Positions 8,251 through 17,016 of a stretch of DNA of 36,603 nucleotides are shown here, piece after piece. The notes beneath the pieces were generated by a model. The model made no database searches and was not told the origin of the DNA. It was given only the letters and a program-made list of their open reading frames with translations. This stretch comes from Planobispora longispora (GTDB taxonomy: Bacteria; Actinomycetota; Actinomycetes; Streptosporangiales; Streptosporangiaceae). Location: contig NZ_BOOH01000072.1 of assembly GCF_016863135.1 (NCBI RefSeq), positions 1 to 36,603 on the forward strand, given 5' to 3'. The position numbers were made by a program, and so were the translations under genes. Position 1 is the stretch's first letter. Each line of letters opens with the position of its first letter.

Positions 8251-9902
8251 GACTCCTTCTTCCCGTTCTTCGGGAACAGCCCGTCCGGGGTGCCCTTGCC
8301 GTCCCAGTTGAGCAGGTTGACCCGGCCGCGCAGTTCGTGGGCGTCGTCGATGTCGTCGCCGGCCTGCCGCTCCCGCAGCGCGTGGAAGTTCTCCACCGCG
8401 ATCGGCGCGGGCCGCCCCGACGCCTCGCCGAAGGGGCCGCCCATGCCGGGCCCGCCGTCGTAGTCGAGGCTGCACCCGGTGGCCAGCTCCTCCAGCTGCG
8501 CGCCCTGCTCGGCGTGGGCCTTGGGGATGACGTACCGCTCGCCGTAGGGGGCGATGGCCAGCAGCCGGTGCATCGCCTCGATGCCCTCGCCCGTCATGCC
8601 GACCGCCGCCGCGATCGACTCGTCGGCTTTCTGCCCGAGGTTGAGGCGGCGCATGTAGGAGCGCATCGCCGCCAGGCGGCGCAGCACGCCGCGCACCGGC
8701 TCGGGGTCCCCGGCGGTGAACAGCTCGGCCAGATAGCCGATCGGGATGCGCAGCGCGTCGATCGCGCCGAACAGGTTCCCGGCGTCCTCGCCGTCGTGCC
8801 CGGTCTCGGCCAGCACGTCCACCACCGGCGACAGCGGCGGGATGTACCAGACCATCGGCATCGTCCGGTACTCCGGATGCAGCGGCAGCGCCACCCCGAA
8901 CTCGAAGATCAGCTTGTGGATGGGGGAACGGCGCGCCGCCTCCAGCCAGTCCTCCGGGATGCCCTCGGCCCGCGCGGCGGCGATCACCGCCGGGTCGTGC
9001 GGATCCAGCATCACGCTTTTCTGCGCCTCGTACAGCGCCCTGTCGTCGGCCACCGAGGCGGCCTCCGTCACCCGGTCGGCGTCGTACAGGATGATCCCGA
9101 TGTAGCGCAGCCGGCCCACGCACGTCTCCGAGCAGACGGTGGGCAGGCCGACCTCCACCCGCGGGAAGCAGAACGTGCACTTCTCGGCCTTGCCGGTGCG
9201 GTGGTTGAAGTACACCTTCTTGTACGGGCAGCCCGTCACGCACATCCGCCAGCCGCGGCAGCGGTCCTGGTCCACCAGCACGATCCCGTCCTCCGAGCGC
9301 TTGTACATCGCCCCCGACGGGCACGACGACACGCACGAGGGGTTGAGGCAGTGCTCGCAGATCCGCGGCAGGTAGAACATGAACGCCTGCTCGAAGGAGA
9401 GCGTGACCTGGTCCGACACCTTGCGCAGCACCGGGTCGGAAGGAGCCAGCTCCGGCGCCCCGGCCAGGTTGTCGTCCCAGTTCGCGCTCCAGCTGATCTT
9501 CGTGGGCTCACCGGTGATCAGCGAGCGGGGCCGCGCCACCGGCGTGTCGGCCTGCATCGGCGCGGAGAACAGCCGGTCGTAGTCGTAGGTCCAGGGCTCG
9601 TAGTAGTCCTGGATCGACGGCATCAGCGGGTTGGCGAAGATCGAGAACAGTTTCTTCAGCCGCCCCCCGGCCTTCAGCTTCAGCCGGCCGCGGGCGTTGA
9701 GCTCCCAGCCGCCCTTCCACTTCTCCTGATCCTGGTAGGTGCGGGGATATCCCTGCCCGGGCCGGGTCTCGACGTTGTTGAACCACACGTACTCGGTGCC
9801 GGCCCGGTTGGTCCACGCCTGCTTGCAGGTGACCGAACAGGTGTGGCAGCCGATGCACTTGTCCAGGTTCATGACCATGGCCAGCTGTGCCATGACGCGC
9901 AT
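8247..9902 (-). CDS. narH: Respiratory nitrate reductase beta subunit
   Basis: A 551-residue iron-sulfur electron-transfer subunit. Four cysteine groups are visible: CIGCHTCSVTC near residue 16, CEHCLNPSCVSSCP, CRGWRMCVTGCP and CTFC...CSETC. The tryptophan in CRGWRMC replaces a cysteine, the known signature of the [3Fe-4S] cluster in NarH; the other groups hold [4Fe-4S] clusters. AWTNRAGTEYVWFNNVETRP and the closing NLLNWDGKGTPDGLFP are family-typical. The ATG at 9902 shares a base with the narG stop. Met4 is an alternative start. It transfers electrons from NarI hemes to NarG. Confidence 0.97.
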   Translation of the reverse strand: MRVMAQLAMVMNLDKCIGCHTCSVTCKQAWTNRAGTEYVWFNNVETRPGQGYPRTYQDQEKWKGGWELNARGRLKLKAGGRLKKLFSIFANPLMPSIQDYYEPWTYDYDRLFSAPMQADTPVARPRSLITGEPTKISWSANWDDNLAGAPELAPSDPVLRKVSDQVTLSFEQAFMFYLPRICEHCLNPSCVSSCPSGAMYKRSEDGIVLVDQDRCRGWRMCVTGCPYKKVYFNHRTGKAEKCTFCFPRVEVGLPTVCSETCVGRLRYIGIILYDADRVTEAASVADDRALYEAQKSVMLDPHDPAVIAAARAEGIPEDWLEAARRSPIHKLIFEFGVALPLHPEYRTMPMVWYIPPLSPVVDVLAETGHDGEDAGNLFGAIDALRIPIGYLAELFTAGDPEPVRGVLRRLAAMRSYMRRLNLGQKADESIAAAVGMTGEGIEAMHRLLAIAPYGERYVIPKAHAEQGAQLEELATGCSLDYDGGPGMGGPFGEASGRPAPIAVENFHALRERQAGDDIDDAHELRGRVNLLNWDGKGTPDGLFPKNGKKES

Positions 9903-12900
9903 CAGTAGTCGACCTCCTGGCTGCGGCGGCGGATCACGGTGACCTCGTCGCGCTGGTTACCGGTCGGCCCCAGGTAGTTGAACGCGAACGACAACTGGGC
10001 GTAGCCGCCGATCAGATGGGTTGGTTTGATCATCAGCCGGGTGAGGGAGTTGTGGATGCCGCCCCGCTTGCCGGAGATCTCGCTCTTGGGCACGTCCACC
10101 ACCCTTTCTTGGGCGTGGTACATGTACACCGTCCCGGTCGGCATGCGGTGCGAGACGATGGCGCGCGCCACCACGACGCCGTTGCGGTTGACCGCCTCCA
10201 CCCAGTCGTTGTCGCGGATCCCGGCCCGCCCGGCGTCGGCCGGGCTCATCCAGATGTTCGGCCCGCCCCGCGACAGGGTGAGCATCAGCAGGTTGTCCTG
10301 GTACTCGGAGTGGATCGACCACTTCGAATGCGGTGTCAGGTAGCGCACGGTGATCCCGTCGACGCCCTGCTCACCGCCCTCGCCGATGCCCGGCTCGCCG
10401 AACAGCACCGTCATGTTCAGCGGCGGCCGGTAGACCGGCAGCGCCTCCCCCGCCTCGTGGATCCAGTCGTGGTCCAGGAAGAAGTGCTGGCGGCCGGTGA
10501 GGGTGTGCCACGGCTTGCGGTGCTCGACGTTGATGGTGAACGCCGAGTACCGGCGCCCGCCGGTCTCGCTGCCCGACCACTCCGGCGAGGTGGTCACCGG
10601 GACGGGGCGCGCCTGGGTGTCGGCGAAGGTGATCTGCTTGTGCGAATCGGCCAGGCCGTCGAAGCTGGTGCCGGTACGGCGGCCCAGGGTGGCGAAGCCC
10701 TGGTCGGCCAAGTGCCCGTTGGTGGTGCCCGACAGCGCCAGGATCGCCTCGCACATGTCGACGTCGCGCGCCAGGCTGGGCCGTCCGTCGGCCACGCCGC
10801 CGCGCACCGTGCCGTTCATCCGGCCCAGCCGCTCCACCTCGGCCGTCACCTGGTAGGTCAGGCCCTTGGTGGTGGTGCCGAGGGTGTCCAGCAGCGGTCC
10901 GAGCGCGGCCATCTTCTCGGCGATCGCGCCGTAGTCCCGCTCCACCACCGTGATCTTCGGGAAGTTCCTGCCGGGGACGGGCACCGTGCCCGCGGCCCGC
11001 CAGTCGTCCACCACGCCGTGGGGGTTGGCGTACTCGTCGGGGGTGTCGTGCAGCAGCGGAACCGCCACCACGTCCTTGCGCACGCCCAGGTGCGTCTTGG
11101 CCAGCGCGCTGAACGCCTTGGCGACGGCGTGGAAGGCGGCGAAGTCGGTGCGGGTCTGCCAGGGCGGGTCGATCGCCGGGCTGAAGGCGTGCACGAACGG
11201 GTGCATGTCGGTCGAGGACAGGTCGTGCTTCTCGTACCAGGTGGCGGCCGGCAGCACGATGTCGGAGAACAGCGTCGTCGACGTCATCCGGAAGTCCAGC
11301 GACAGCAGCAGGTCCAGCTTGCCCTGCGGCGCCTGCTCGTGCCACGTCACGTCGGCGGGCCGCTGCTCGGGTGCGGCCTCGTGCGCGCGCACCGCCCCCT
11401 CGGCGCCCAGCAGGTGCTTGAGGAAGTACTCGTTGCCCTTGGCCGACGATCCCAGCAGGTTGGCCCGCCACACCGTCAGCACCCGCGGCCAGTTGGCCGG
11501 CGCGTCCGGATCCTCGCAGGCGAAGCCCAGCTCGCCGGAGGCCGCCTTGGCCGCGACGTACGGCCCCGCCTCCTGCCCGGAGGCCGCCACCTCGTCCGCC
11601 AGCTCCAGGCTGTTTCGGTTGAAGGTGGGATAGGAGGGCATCCAGCCCATCCGCGCCGACTGCGAGAGCAGGTCCGCCGTCGCCTTGCCGGCGAACGCCC
11701 CGCGCGAGGCCAGCGGCGAGGCCACCACGTCGGCGCTGTAGGTGTCGTAGCGCCACTGGTCGGTGTGCAGGTACCAGAACGCGGTGCCGATCATCTGCCG
11801 GGGCGGGCGCGACCAGTCGGTGCCGAACGCCATGTGCGCCCACCCGGTGACCGGCCGGCACTTCTCCTGGCCGACGTAGTGGGCCCAGCCGCCGCCGTTG
11901 ACGCCCTGGCAGCCGGTCAGCGTGGTCAGCGCCAGCATCGCCCGGTAGATGGTGTCGGAGTGGAACCAGTGGTTCGTCCCCGCCCCCATGATGATCATCG
12001 AGCGGCCGTGCGACTCCTCGGCGTTGCGCGCGAACTCCCGCGCGATCCTCACCACCTGCGCCGCCGGCACTCCCGTGATCCGTTCCTGCCAGGCCGGGGT
12101 GTACGGCGCCTGCGCGTCGTCGTACGACGCCGGCCACTGACCGGGAAGATTCTCACGTCCTACGCCGTACTGGGCGAGCATCAGGTCGAACACCGTCGTC
12201 ACCGGATGGCCGGCGACCTGCCGGACCGGCACGTCGCGCAGTATCACGCCGTCGGCGCCGCCGGAGGCGCCGTCCTGGTCGAAGCGGGGCAACGCCACCG
12301 CCGTGGTGGACCCGCCCTCGCCGTCGTCGAGCGTCAGCGCCGGGTCGACGCCCTGCAGGTCCAGGTTCCAGCGGCCCTCGCCCTCGGGACCGTAGCGGAA
12401 GCCGAGCGAGCCGTTGGGCACCACCGGCTCGCCGGTCGCCGCATCCAGCAGCACCGTCTTGAACGCCGCCTGCTCGCTCTCCTCGCCCAGGTCGGCGGCG
12501 GTGAGGAACTTGTCCGGCACGTACGCCCCGGTTTCGGGGTGTTCGCGGAGCCGTACCAGGAACGGCAGGTCGGTGTGGCGCTTGACGTAGTCGGTGAAGT
12601 ACGGCACCCGCCGCTCGACGAAGAACTCCCGCAGGATCACATGCCCCATGGCCATGGCCAGCGCCCCGTCGGTGCCCGGGTGCGGCGCCATCCACTCGTC
12701 GGCGAACTTGGTCGCGTCGTTGTAGTCGGGGGCCACCACCACGACCTTCTGGCCCCGGTAGCGGGCCTCGGTCATGTAGTGCGCGTCCGGCGTGCGCGTC
12801 ACCGGCACGTTGGAGCCCCACAACATCAGGTAGGCCGCGTCCCACCAGTCGGCCGACTCCGGCACGTCGGTCTGGTCGCCGAACATCTGCGGGGAGGCCA

Positions 12901-13597
12901 CCGGCAGGTCGGCGTACCAGTCGTAGAACGACAACATGGTGCCGCCCAGCAGCGACACGAACCGGGCGCCGGAGGCGTGCGAGACCATCGACATGGCCGG
13001 GATCGGGGAGAATCCGGCGACCCGGTCCGGGCCGTAGGTCTTGATCGTGTGCACGTGCGCGGCGGCGATCATCTCGGTCGCCTCGTCCCAGGTGACGCGC
13101 ACCAGCCCGCCCTTGCCCCGCGCCGACTGGTAGCGGCGCCGCTTGTCCGGGTCGCCGGTGATCTCGGCCCAGGCCGCCACCGGGTCGCCCAGCCGCGCCC
13201 TGGCCTCCCGGTACATCTCCACCAGCACTCCGCGCGCGTACGGGAACCGCACCCGGGTGGGCGAGTAGGTGTACCAGGAGAACGCCGCGCCGCGCGGGCA
13301 GCCCCGCGGCTCGTACTCCGGCCGGTCCGGCCCCACGCTGGGGTAGTCGGTCTGCTGCGCCTCCCAGGTGATGATCCCGTCCTTGACGTAGACCTTCCAG
13401 GAGCACGAACCGGTGCAGTTCACCCCGTGCGTGGAACGCACCACCTTGTCGTGGCTCCACCGGTCCCGGTAGAAGGCGTCGGCCTGGCGGCCGCCGATCT
13501 GGTGCAGCGTCCGCAGGTCGTCGGAGACCGTCCCGGCGCGCAGATGCCGGCCCAGCCGCAGCAGGGCGTCGTTGACCGGCCCGTCCATGCCCGCCAT
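9902..13597 (-). CDS. narG: Respiratory nitrate reductase alpha subunit
   Basis: The ~1231-residue molybdenum catalytic subunit that reduces nitrate to nitrite at the cytoplasmic side. The N-terminal FS0 cluster motif (THGVNCTGSCSWKVYVKDG), DYPSVGPDRPEYEPRGCPRG, and the cofactor region MLWGSNVPVTRTPDAHYMTE are all present. ETGGRRYSAFTINVEHRKPW and SIHSEYQDNLLMLTLSRGGP are typical C-terminal NarG segments. The start at 13597 (MAGMDGPVNDALL) is chosen because GAGG lies 7 nt upstream; an in-frame ATG at 13648 lacks a site. It is the first gene of narGHJI and follows two DosR-like boxes. It appears intact. Confidence 0.97.
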   Translation of the reverse strand: MAGMDGPVNDALLRLGRHLRAGTVSDDLRTLHQIGGRQADAFYRDRWSHDKVVRSTHGVNCTGSCSWKVYVKDGIITWEAQQTDYPSVGPDRPEYEPRGCPRGAAFSWYTYSPTRVRFPYARGVLVEMYREARARLGDPVAAWAEITGDPDKRRRYQSARGKGGLVRVTWDEATEMIAAAHVHTIKTYGPDRVAGFSPIPAMSMVSHASGARFVSLLGGTMLSFYDWYADLPVASPQMFGDQTDVPESADWWDAAYLMLWGSNVPVTRTPDAHYMTEARYRGQKVVVVAPDYNDATKFADEWMAPHPGTDGALAMAMGHVILREFFVERRVPYFTDYVKRHTDLPFLVRLREHPETGAYVPDKFLTAADLGEESEQAAFKTVLLDAATGEPVVPNGSLGFRYGPEGEGRWNLDLQGVDPALTLDDGEGGSTTAVALPRFDQDGASGGADGVILRDVPVRQVAGHPVTTVFDLMLAQYGVGRENLPGQWPASYDDAQAPYTPAWQERITGVPAAQVVRIAREFARNAEESHGRSMIIMGAGTNHWFHSDTIYRAMLALTTLTGCQGVNGGGWAHYVGQEKCRPVTGWAHMAFGTDWSRPPRQMIGTAFWYLHTDQWRYDTYSADVVASPLASRGAFAGKATADLLSQSARMGWMPSYPTFNRNSLELADEVAASGQEAGPYVAAKAASGELGFACEDPDAPANWPRVLTVWRANLLGSSAKGNEYFLKHLLGAEGAVRAHEAAPEQRPADVTWHEQAPQGKLDLLLSLDFRMTSTTLFSDIVLPAATWYEKHDLSSTDMHPFVHAFSPAIDPPWQTRTDFAAFHAVAKAFSALAKTHLGVRKDVVAVPLLHDTPDEYANPHGVVDDWRAAGTVPVPGRNFPKITVVERDYGAIAEKMAALGPLLDTLGTTTKGLTYQVTAEVERLGRMNGTVRGGVADGRPSLARDVDMCEAILALSGTTNGHLADQGFATLGRRTGTSFDGLADSHKQITFADTQARPVPVTTSPEWSGSETGGRRYSAFTINVEHRKPWHTLTGRQHFFLDHDWIHEAGEALPVYRPPLNMTVLFGEPGIGEGGEQGVDGITVRYLTPHSKWSIHSEYQDNLLMLTLSRGGPNIWMSPADAGRAGIRDNDWVEAVNRNGVVVARAIVSHRMPTGTVYMYHAQERVVDVPKSEISGKRGGIHNSLTRLMIKPTHLIGGYAQLSFAFNYLGPTGNQRDEVTVIRRRSQEVDY

Positions 13598-13758
13598 ATG
13601 TGATCCTCTATCTCTCATCACAGATCGGACATCCCCATCTGTTCGCATTGATCACCACATCCGCCGGGAAATCCGTCGATGCCACCCGGTTCCGGTGCCT
13701 CACGGCATCGGCTGCCTGATGCGGTTAACTTCATCCTGGCCATGGCCATATCCCGCAC

Positions 13759-13799
13759 TTAGGGTCTTTAGTCCCTCGTAACTGGTTCAAAGGCCCCAA
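13759..13799. promoter_or_regulatory. Paired DosR/DevR-like boxes upstream of narG
   Basis: The site at 13759-13778 contains GGGTCTTTAGTCCC and matches 15 of 20 positions of the DosR consensus TTSGGGACTWWAGTCCCSAA. A second, weaker site at 13780-13799 (right half AAGGCCCCAA) matches 13 of 20. The two are 21 bp apart, two helical turns, as in many DosR promoters. They are about 160 bp before the narG start, with nothing else between the nirK-unit terminator and narG that would explain them. Confidence 0.75.
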
Positions 13800-13803
13800 A
13801 AGA

Positions 13804-13831
13804 TCGGCCACCGGCCGGAGCCGGTGGCCGG
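13804..13831. terminator. Hairpin terminator of the nirK unit
   Basis: GGCCACCGGC (13806-13815) and GCCGGTGGCC (13820-13829) form a perfect 10-bp stem with loop CGGA, plus one further C-G pair (13805-13830). It lies 40 bp after the last gene of the nirK unit on the minus strand and just before the nar control region, so it would insulate the two. Confidence 0.75.
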
Positions 13832-13871
13832 AATCGGCACCCTCGGACTCCAGCGACTCGGGGCCGGAGGA

Positions 13872-14309
13872 TCAGGTGGCGGGCAGCGCGGTCGCCAGCA
13901 GCACCACGCCGACCGATCCCACCAGCGCGGTCACCGCCATGGCCCGTGCCAGGGCGGGCCGTCCGGCGCCGGTCGCCCACCCGTGCAGGCCCGCCGCGAC
14001 CATGACCGCGCAGAACAACGCCAGCTTCGCCGCCAGGATCCGCCCGTAGCCCGGATCGCCCAGCGACTCCCAGGTCACCCCCTTGCGCCAGGCCAGCGCC
14101 ACGCCGGTGCCCAGTTGCACCGGCAGGAAGACCGCCCCGGTGAAGACGCCGAACCGGCGCCCGACCGCGCGCATCACCTGCGCGCGCCGCTGCTCGTCCA
14201 GCAGCCGCCGCGCCAGCGGCAGCACCACCAGCGACACCGTCAGCTGCCCGCCGACCCACAACGCCGCCGACAGCACATGCGCGAAGCGCACCACCGCCCA
14301 CCAGGTCAC
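13872..14309 (-). CDS. Four-helix membrane protein (CopD/DUF-type), nirK-linked
   Basis: A 145-residue protein with four predicted membrane helices (WWAVVRFAHVLSAALWVGGQ; AVFLPVQLGTGVALAW; ILAAKLALFCAVMVAAGLHG; AVTALVGSVGVVLLATALPA). A histidine in helix 1 (RFAHVLSAALWVGG) and one in helix 3 (GLHGWATG) resemble CopD-like or heme-binding small membrane proteins, but the family is not certain. The GTG start has GGAGAAG upstream. It is the third gene after the large membrane protein and the NirK fusion, with 31 bp between, and ends before a terminator. It may pass electrons or copper to NirK; this is inference from position. Confidence 0.75.
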   Translation of the reverse strand: MTWWAVVRFAHVLSAALWVGGQLTVSLVVLPLARRLLDEQRRAQVMRAVGRRFGVFTGAVFLPVQLGTGVALAWRKGVTWESLGDPGYGRILAAKLALFCAVMVAAGLHGWATGAGRPALARAMAVTALVGSVGVVLLATALPAT

Positions 14310-14340
14310 GGCGCTTCTCCCTCCACCGCCGCCCGGCCTG

Positions 14341-17016
14341 TCACGGCGCGCTCACCTCGAACAGGCCGTGCGCCCCGCCCTCGGCCTGACGCATCGTGTG
14401 GTCCACCACCGGATAGGTGCCCGGCTCGGGGAAGACCAGTTCGGCGAAACCGCCTTGGGCCGGGGCCAGGTCCAGCACCTGCGCGCCGCCCGGATCACCG
14501 GCGCGCAGCAGGTAGGCGCCCTCCTTGTAGACCGTGTCGAACGGCGCGCCGACCACGTGCAGCGCGGTGCCCGAGCTCGGCCCGGCGGCCACCGCCCAGA
14601 TCCGCACCCGCTCCCCCGCTCTCGCCTTCAGCGGTGCGTGATCGTACCCGGCGGCGGTCCCGTTGAACATCCACCCGTCGGGGCGGCCTTCGCGGATCTT
14701 GGCGACCTGCGCGTCACCGCCCGGCTCGCCCAGGTGCAGTTCGCCCTGGACCAGCAGGAACTCCCGGTCCGCCCTCGCCAGATCCGGCGGATCGATCACC
14801 ACCGCCCCGTACATGCCGCCTGCGATGTGCTGGGTCATCGGCATGGTCGAGCAGTGGTACAGCCACGCCCCGGCGTGCTCGGCGCGGAAGCGGTAGGTCA
14901 GCCGCTCGCCCGGCGCGATGGTTCGCATCACCCCGTCGGGGGCGTTGGCCCCGGCGTGGAAGTCGATGCCGTGGCTCATCGTGCCTCCGTTGACGAACGT
15001 CACCGTGAACACGTCCCCGATCTTTCCGCGCAGCACCGGCCCGGGCACGGTCCCGTCGAACGTCCACACCCGCTGCCGCACCCCGGGCGCGACCTCCCGC
15101 ACGACGCTGTCGTCCACCCGGATCTCCACCGCGTGCTCGGCGCCGCCGGGCGCGGGCTCCAGGGTCGCGTCGTACGGCTTCCACCCCGGCGAGAAGGGCG
15201 CCGCCAGGTCGAGGCGGACGGGGGCGGCGGCCGCCGGATCCGGGGATGCCGCCCGCGCGTCCCCGTCCTCCGCACTGTGCCCGGTGTGCCCGGTTCCAGG
15301 GGCCGCCGCGTCCATCGGCCCGTCCGTGGACCGGGCGAGGGCTCCGGCCGGGACGATGCGCATCGTCATGCCCGCGGCGCGGTGCCCGGCCACGGTGCAC
15401 CAGCCCTCGACCGTCTCCCCCAGCGGCGCCAGCGTCAGCGTCGCGCTCTGCCCGGCGGCCAGCATCGGCGTGCGCTCACCCGTGGCCAGGCGCAGGTCGT
15501 GCCGCTGGGCGTCGGCGTTGGTCACCCGCAGCGTCAGCACCGTGCCCGCCGGGGCCTCGATCACCGCCGGGCGGATGCTCATCCCCGACAGCGTCACCTC
15601 TACCGTCCGGGAGCCCGTGGCCGTCACCGTCGTCGCCGGCCCGGACCCGCCCGTGGCCGCCACGACGACCGCGGCGGCCGTCAGCACGCACCCGGCGGCC
15701 ACCCCGGCCAGCGCGGGCCGGCCCGCCGTACGGCCCGGCCCGCCGTCCCCGGGCTCCGCCGCCCCGTCCCGTGGGACGGCGAGTGCACGCGAGCGGACCA
15801 GCGCGGCCACCGCCAGGATCACGAACGCCGCCACCGAGGCCGCCACCAGTGCCCACCCCAGCAGGAGCAGCGGCGCGGGGACCCGCAGCGCCAGCAGCAC
15901 CACCCCGGCGTTCAGCGCCGCCAGCCGGACGGCCCAGCCGCGCTCCAGCAGCGCCGCGTTCTCCTTGAACCGGGCCGGTCCGCCGCCCAGCACCGCGGGC
16001 AGCAGGTGCAGCAGCGACCCCAGCAGCACCTGCGCGACGAATCCCACCAGCACCAGCGGGATCAGCGGCTCCAGTGCGGCGGCCACCTCGCCCGGCGGGC
16101 GGGTGGCCACGACCACCAGGTCGACGGCCAGCGCCACCTCGAACCAGACGATCGCCGCCCCCAGCGTCCAGGCCGCCCCGGTGTGCGGGCGGCGCGCCCG
16201 CACCGCCTCGGCCAGCGGCGCCGCCGCGGCCAGTGCTCCGGCCGCGTACGCCGCCAGCCCGGCCGCCGCCACCCATCTCAGGTCCGCCAGCAGGCCCGCC
16301 ACGGCCACCGCCAGGCCCGGCGCCGCCAGCCGCAACCCGGCCCGCGACGCCTTACGGGTGCCCTCCGGCATCCGGGTGCGCAGCACCGTCGGCCACAGCG
16401 TGAACAGCGTGCCGAGCACGGTCAGGCCCACCCAGCCCAGCAGGTTCACCTCGGCGTGCGCGGCGTGCAGCCGCTCGTGCGCCGCGCCGTGGCCGACATG
16501 CGCGGCCAGCAGCCCGCCCAGCGTCCCGCCGGCCGCCAGCGCCCCGGCCGCGGCCACGTACCAGCCGATGACGTGGCCGAACCGGCCGGGCAGCGCCCGC
16601 CGTACCAGCATCACCAGCACCGCCGCGTGCCACAGCACGACCCCCACGACCGCGCCCGCGCCGACCGCCGCCACCGGCCACGGGCCGACGGCCACCCCGG
16701 CCAGCACCGCCACCGTCCCGGCGTTCAGCACCGCCAGCCGGGTCAGGCTCCATCGCGGCTCCGGCGTGCGGGCCCGCAGCAGCGCGACGGTGAAATGCTC
16801 GCTCCAGATCAGGATCGCGGTGCTGACCGCCCCCAGCAGGAACACGTGGATCAGCAGCCAGCGCGGCGCGGGCAGCGCCTCACCGGCCAGCGCCACGACC
16901 ACCGTCAGGGCCAGCCAGCCCACCACGATCGCGTTGGCCCGCAGATGCCACGACGCGCGGCGCGGCGGGGCCGCCGTCGGGGGCCCCTTCTCGATGCGTA
17001 TCCCGACCGAGGTCAC
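14341..17016 (-). CDS. nirK: Copper nitrite reductase fused to a polytopic membrane domain
   Basis: An 891-residue three-part protein. Residues ~20-460 form about a dozen hydrophobic helices (e.g. GWLALTVVVALAGEALP, LLGWVGLTVLGTLFTLWPTV). Residues ~470-555 are a cupredoxin with type-1 ligands RHDL...GWCTVAGHRAAGM. Residues ~618-891 are a two-domain NirK core: SHGIDFH (type-1 His, catalytic Asp, type-2 His), WLYHCSTMPM...HIAGGM (type-2 His, then Cys, His, Met of type 1), TALHVVG (catalytic His) and VVDHTMRQA (third type-2 His). All active-site residues are present, so it should reduce nitrite to NO outside the membrane. A usual NirK has ~350 residues. The GTG start follows GGAGG and overlaps the upstream stop. 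Confidence 0.92.
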   Translation of the reverse strand: MTSVGIRIEKGPPTAAPPRRASWHLRANAIVVGWLALTVVVALAGEALPAPRWLLIHVFLLGAVSTAILIWSEHFTVALLRARTPEPRWSLTRLAVLNAGTVAVLAGVAVGPWPVAAVGAGAVVGVVLWHAAVLVMLVRRALPGRFGHVIGWYVAAAGALAAGGTLGGLLAAHVGHGAAHERLHAAHAEVNLLGWVGLTVLGTLFTLWPTVLRTRMPEGTRKASRAGLRLAAPGLAVAVAGLLADLRWVAAAGLAAYAAGALAAAAPLAEAVRARRPHTGAAWTLGAAIVWFEVALAVDLVVVATRPPGEVAAALEPLIPLVLVGFVAQVLLGSLLHLLPAVLGGGPARFKENAALLERGWAVRLAALNAGVVLLALRVPAPLLLLGWALVAASVAAFVILAVAALVRSRALAVPRDGAAEPGDGGPGRTAGRPALAGVAAGCVLTAAAVVVAATGGSGPATTVTATGSRTVEVTLSGMSIRPAVIEAPAGTVLTLRVTNADAQRHDLRLATGERTPMLAAGQSATLTLAPLGETVEGWCTVAGHRAAGMTMRIVPAGALARSTDGPMDAAAPGTGHTGHSAEDGDARAASPDPAAAAPVRLDLAAPFSPGWKPYDATLEPAPGGAEHAVEIRVDDSVVREVAPGVRQRVWTFDGTVPGPVLRGKIGDVFTVTFVNGGTMSHGIDFHAGANAPDGVMRTIAPGERLTYRFRAEHAGAWLYHCSTMPMTQHIAGGMYGAVVIDPPDLARADREFLLVQGELHLGEPGGDAQVAKIREGRPDGWMFNGTAAGYDHAPLKARAGERVRIWAVAAGPSSGTALHVVGAPFDTVYKEGAYLLRAGDPGGAQVLDLAPAQGGFAELVFPEPGTYPVVDHTMRQAEGGAHGLFEVSAP

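Noticed and set aside
10016-13603. A 1195-codon open frame on the plus strand
   Set aside because: It is the antisense shadow of narG; the high GC keeps the frame open, and its translation is low-complexity and matches no family.
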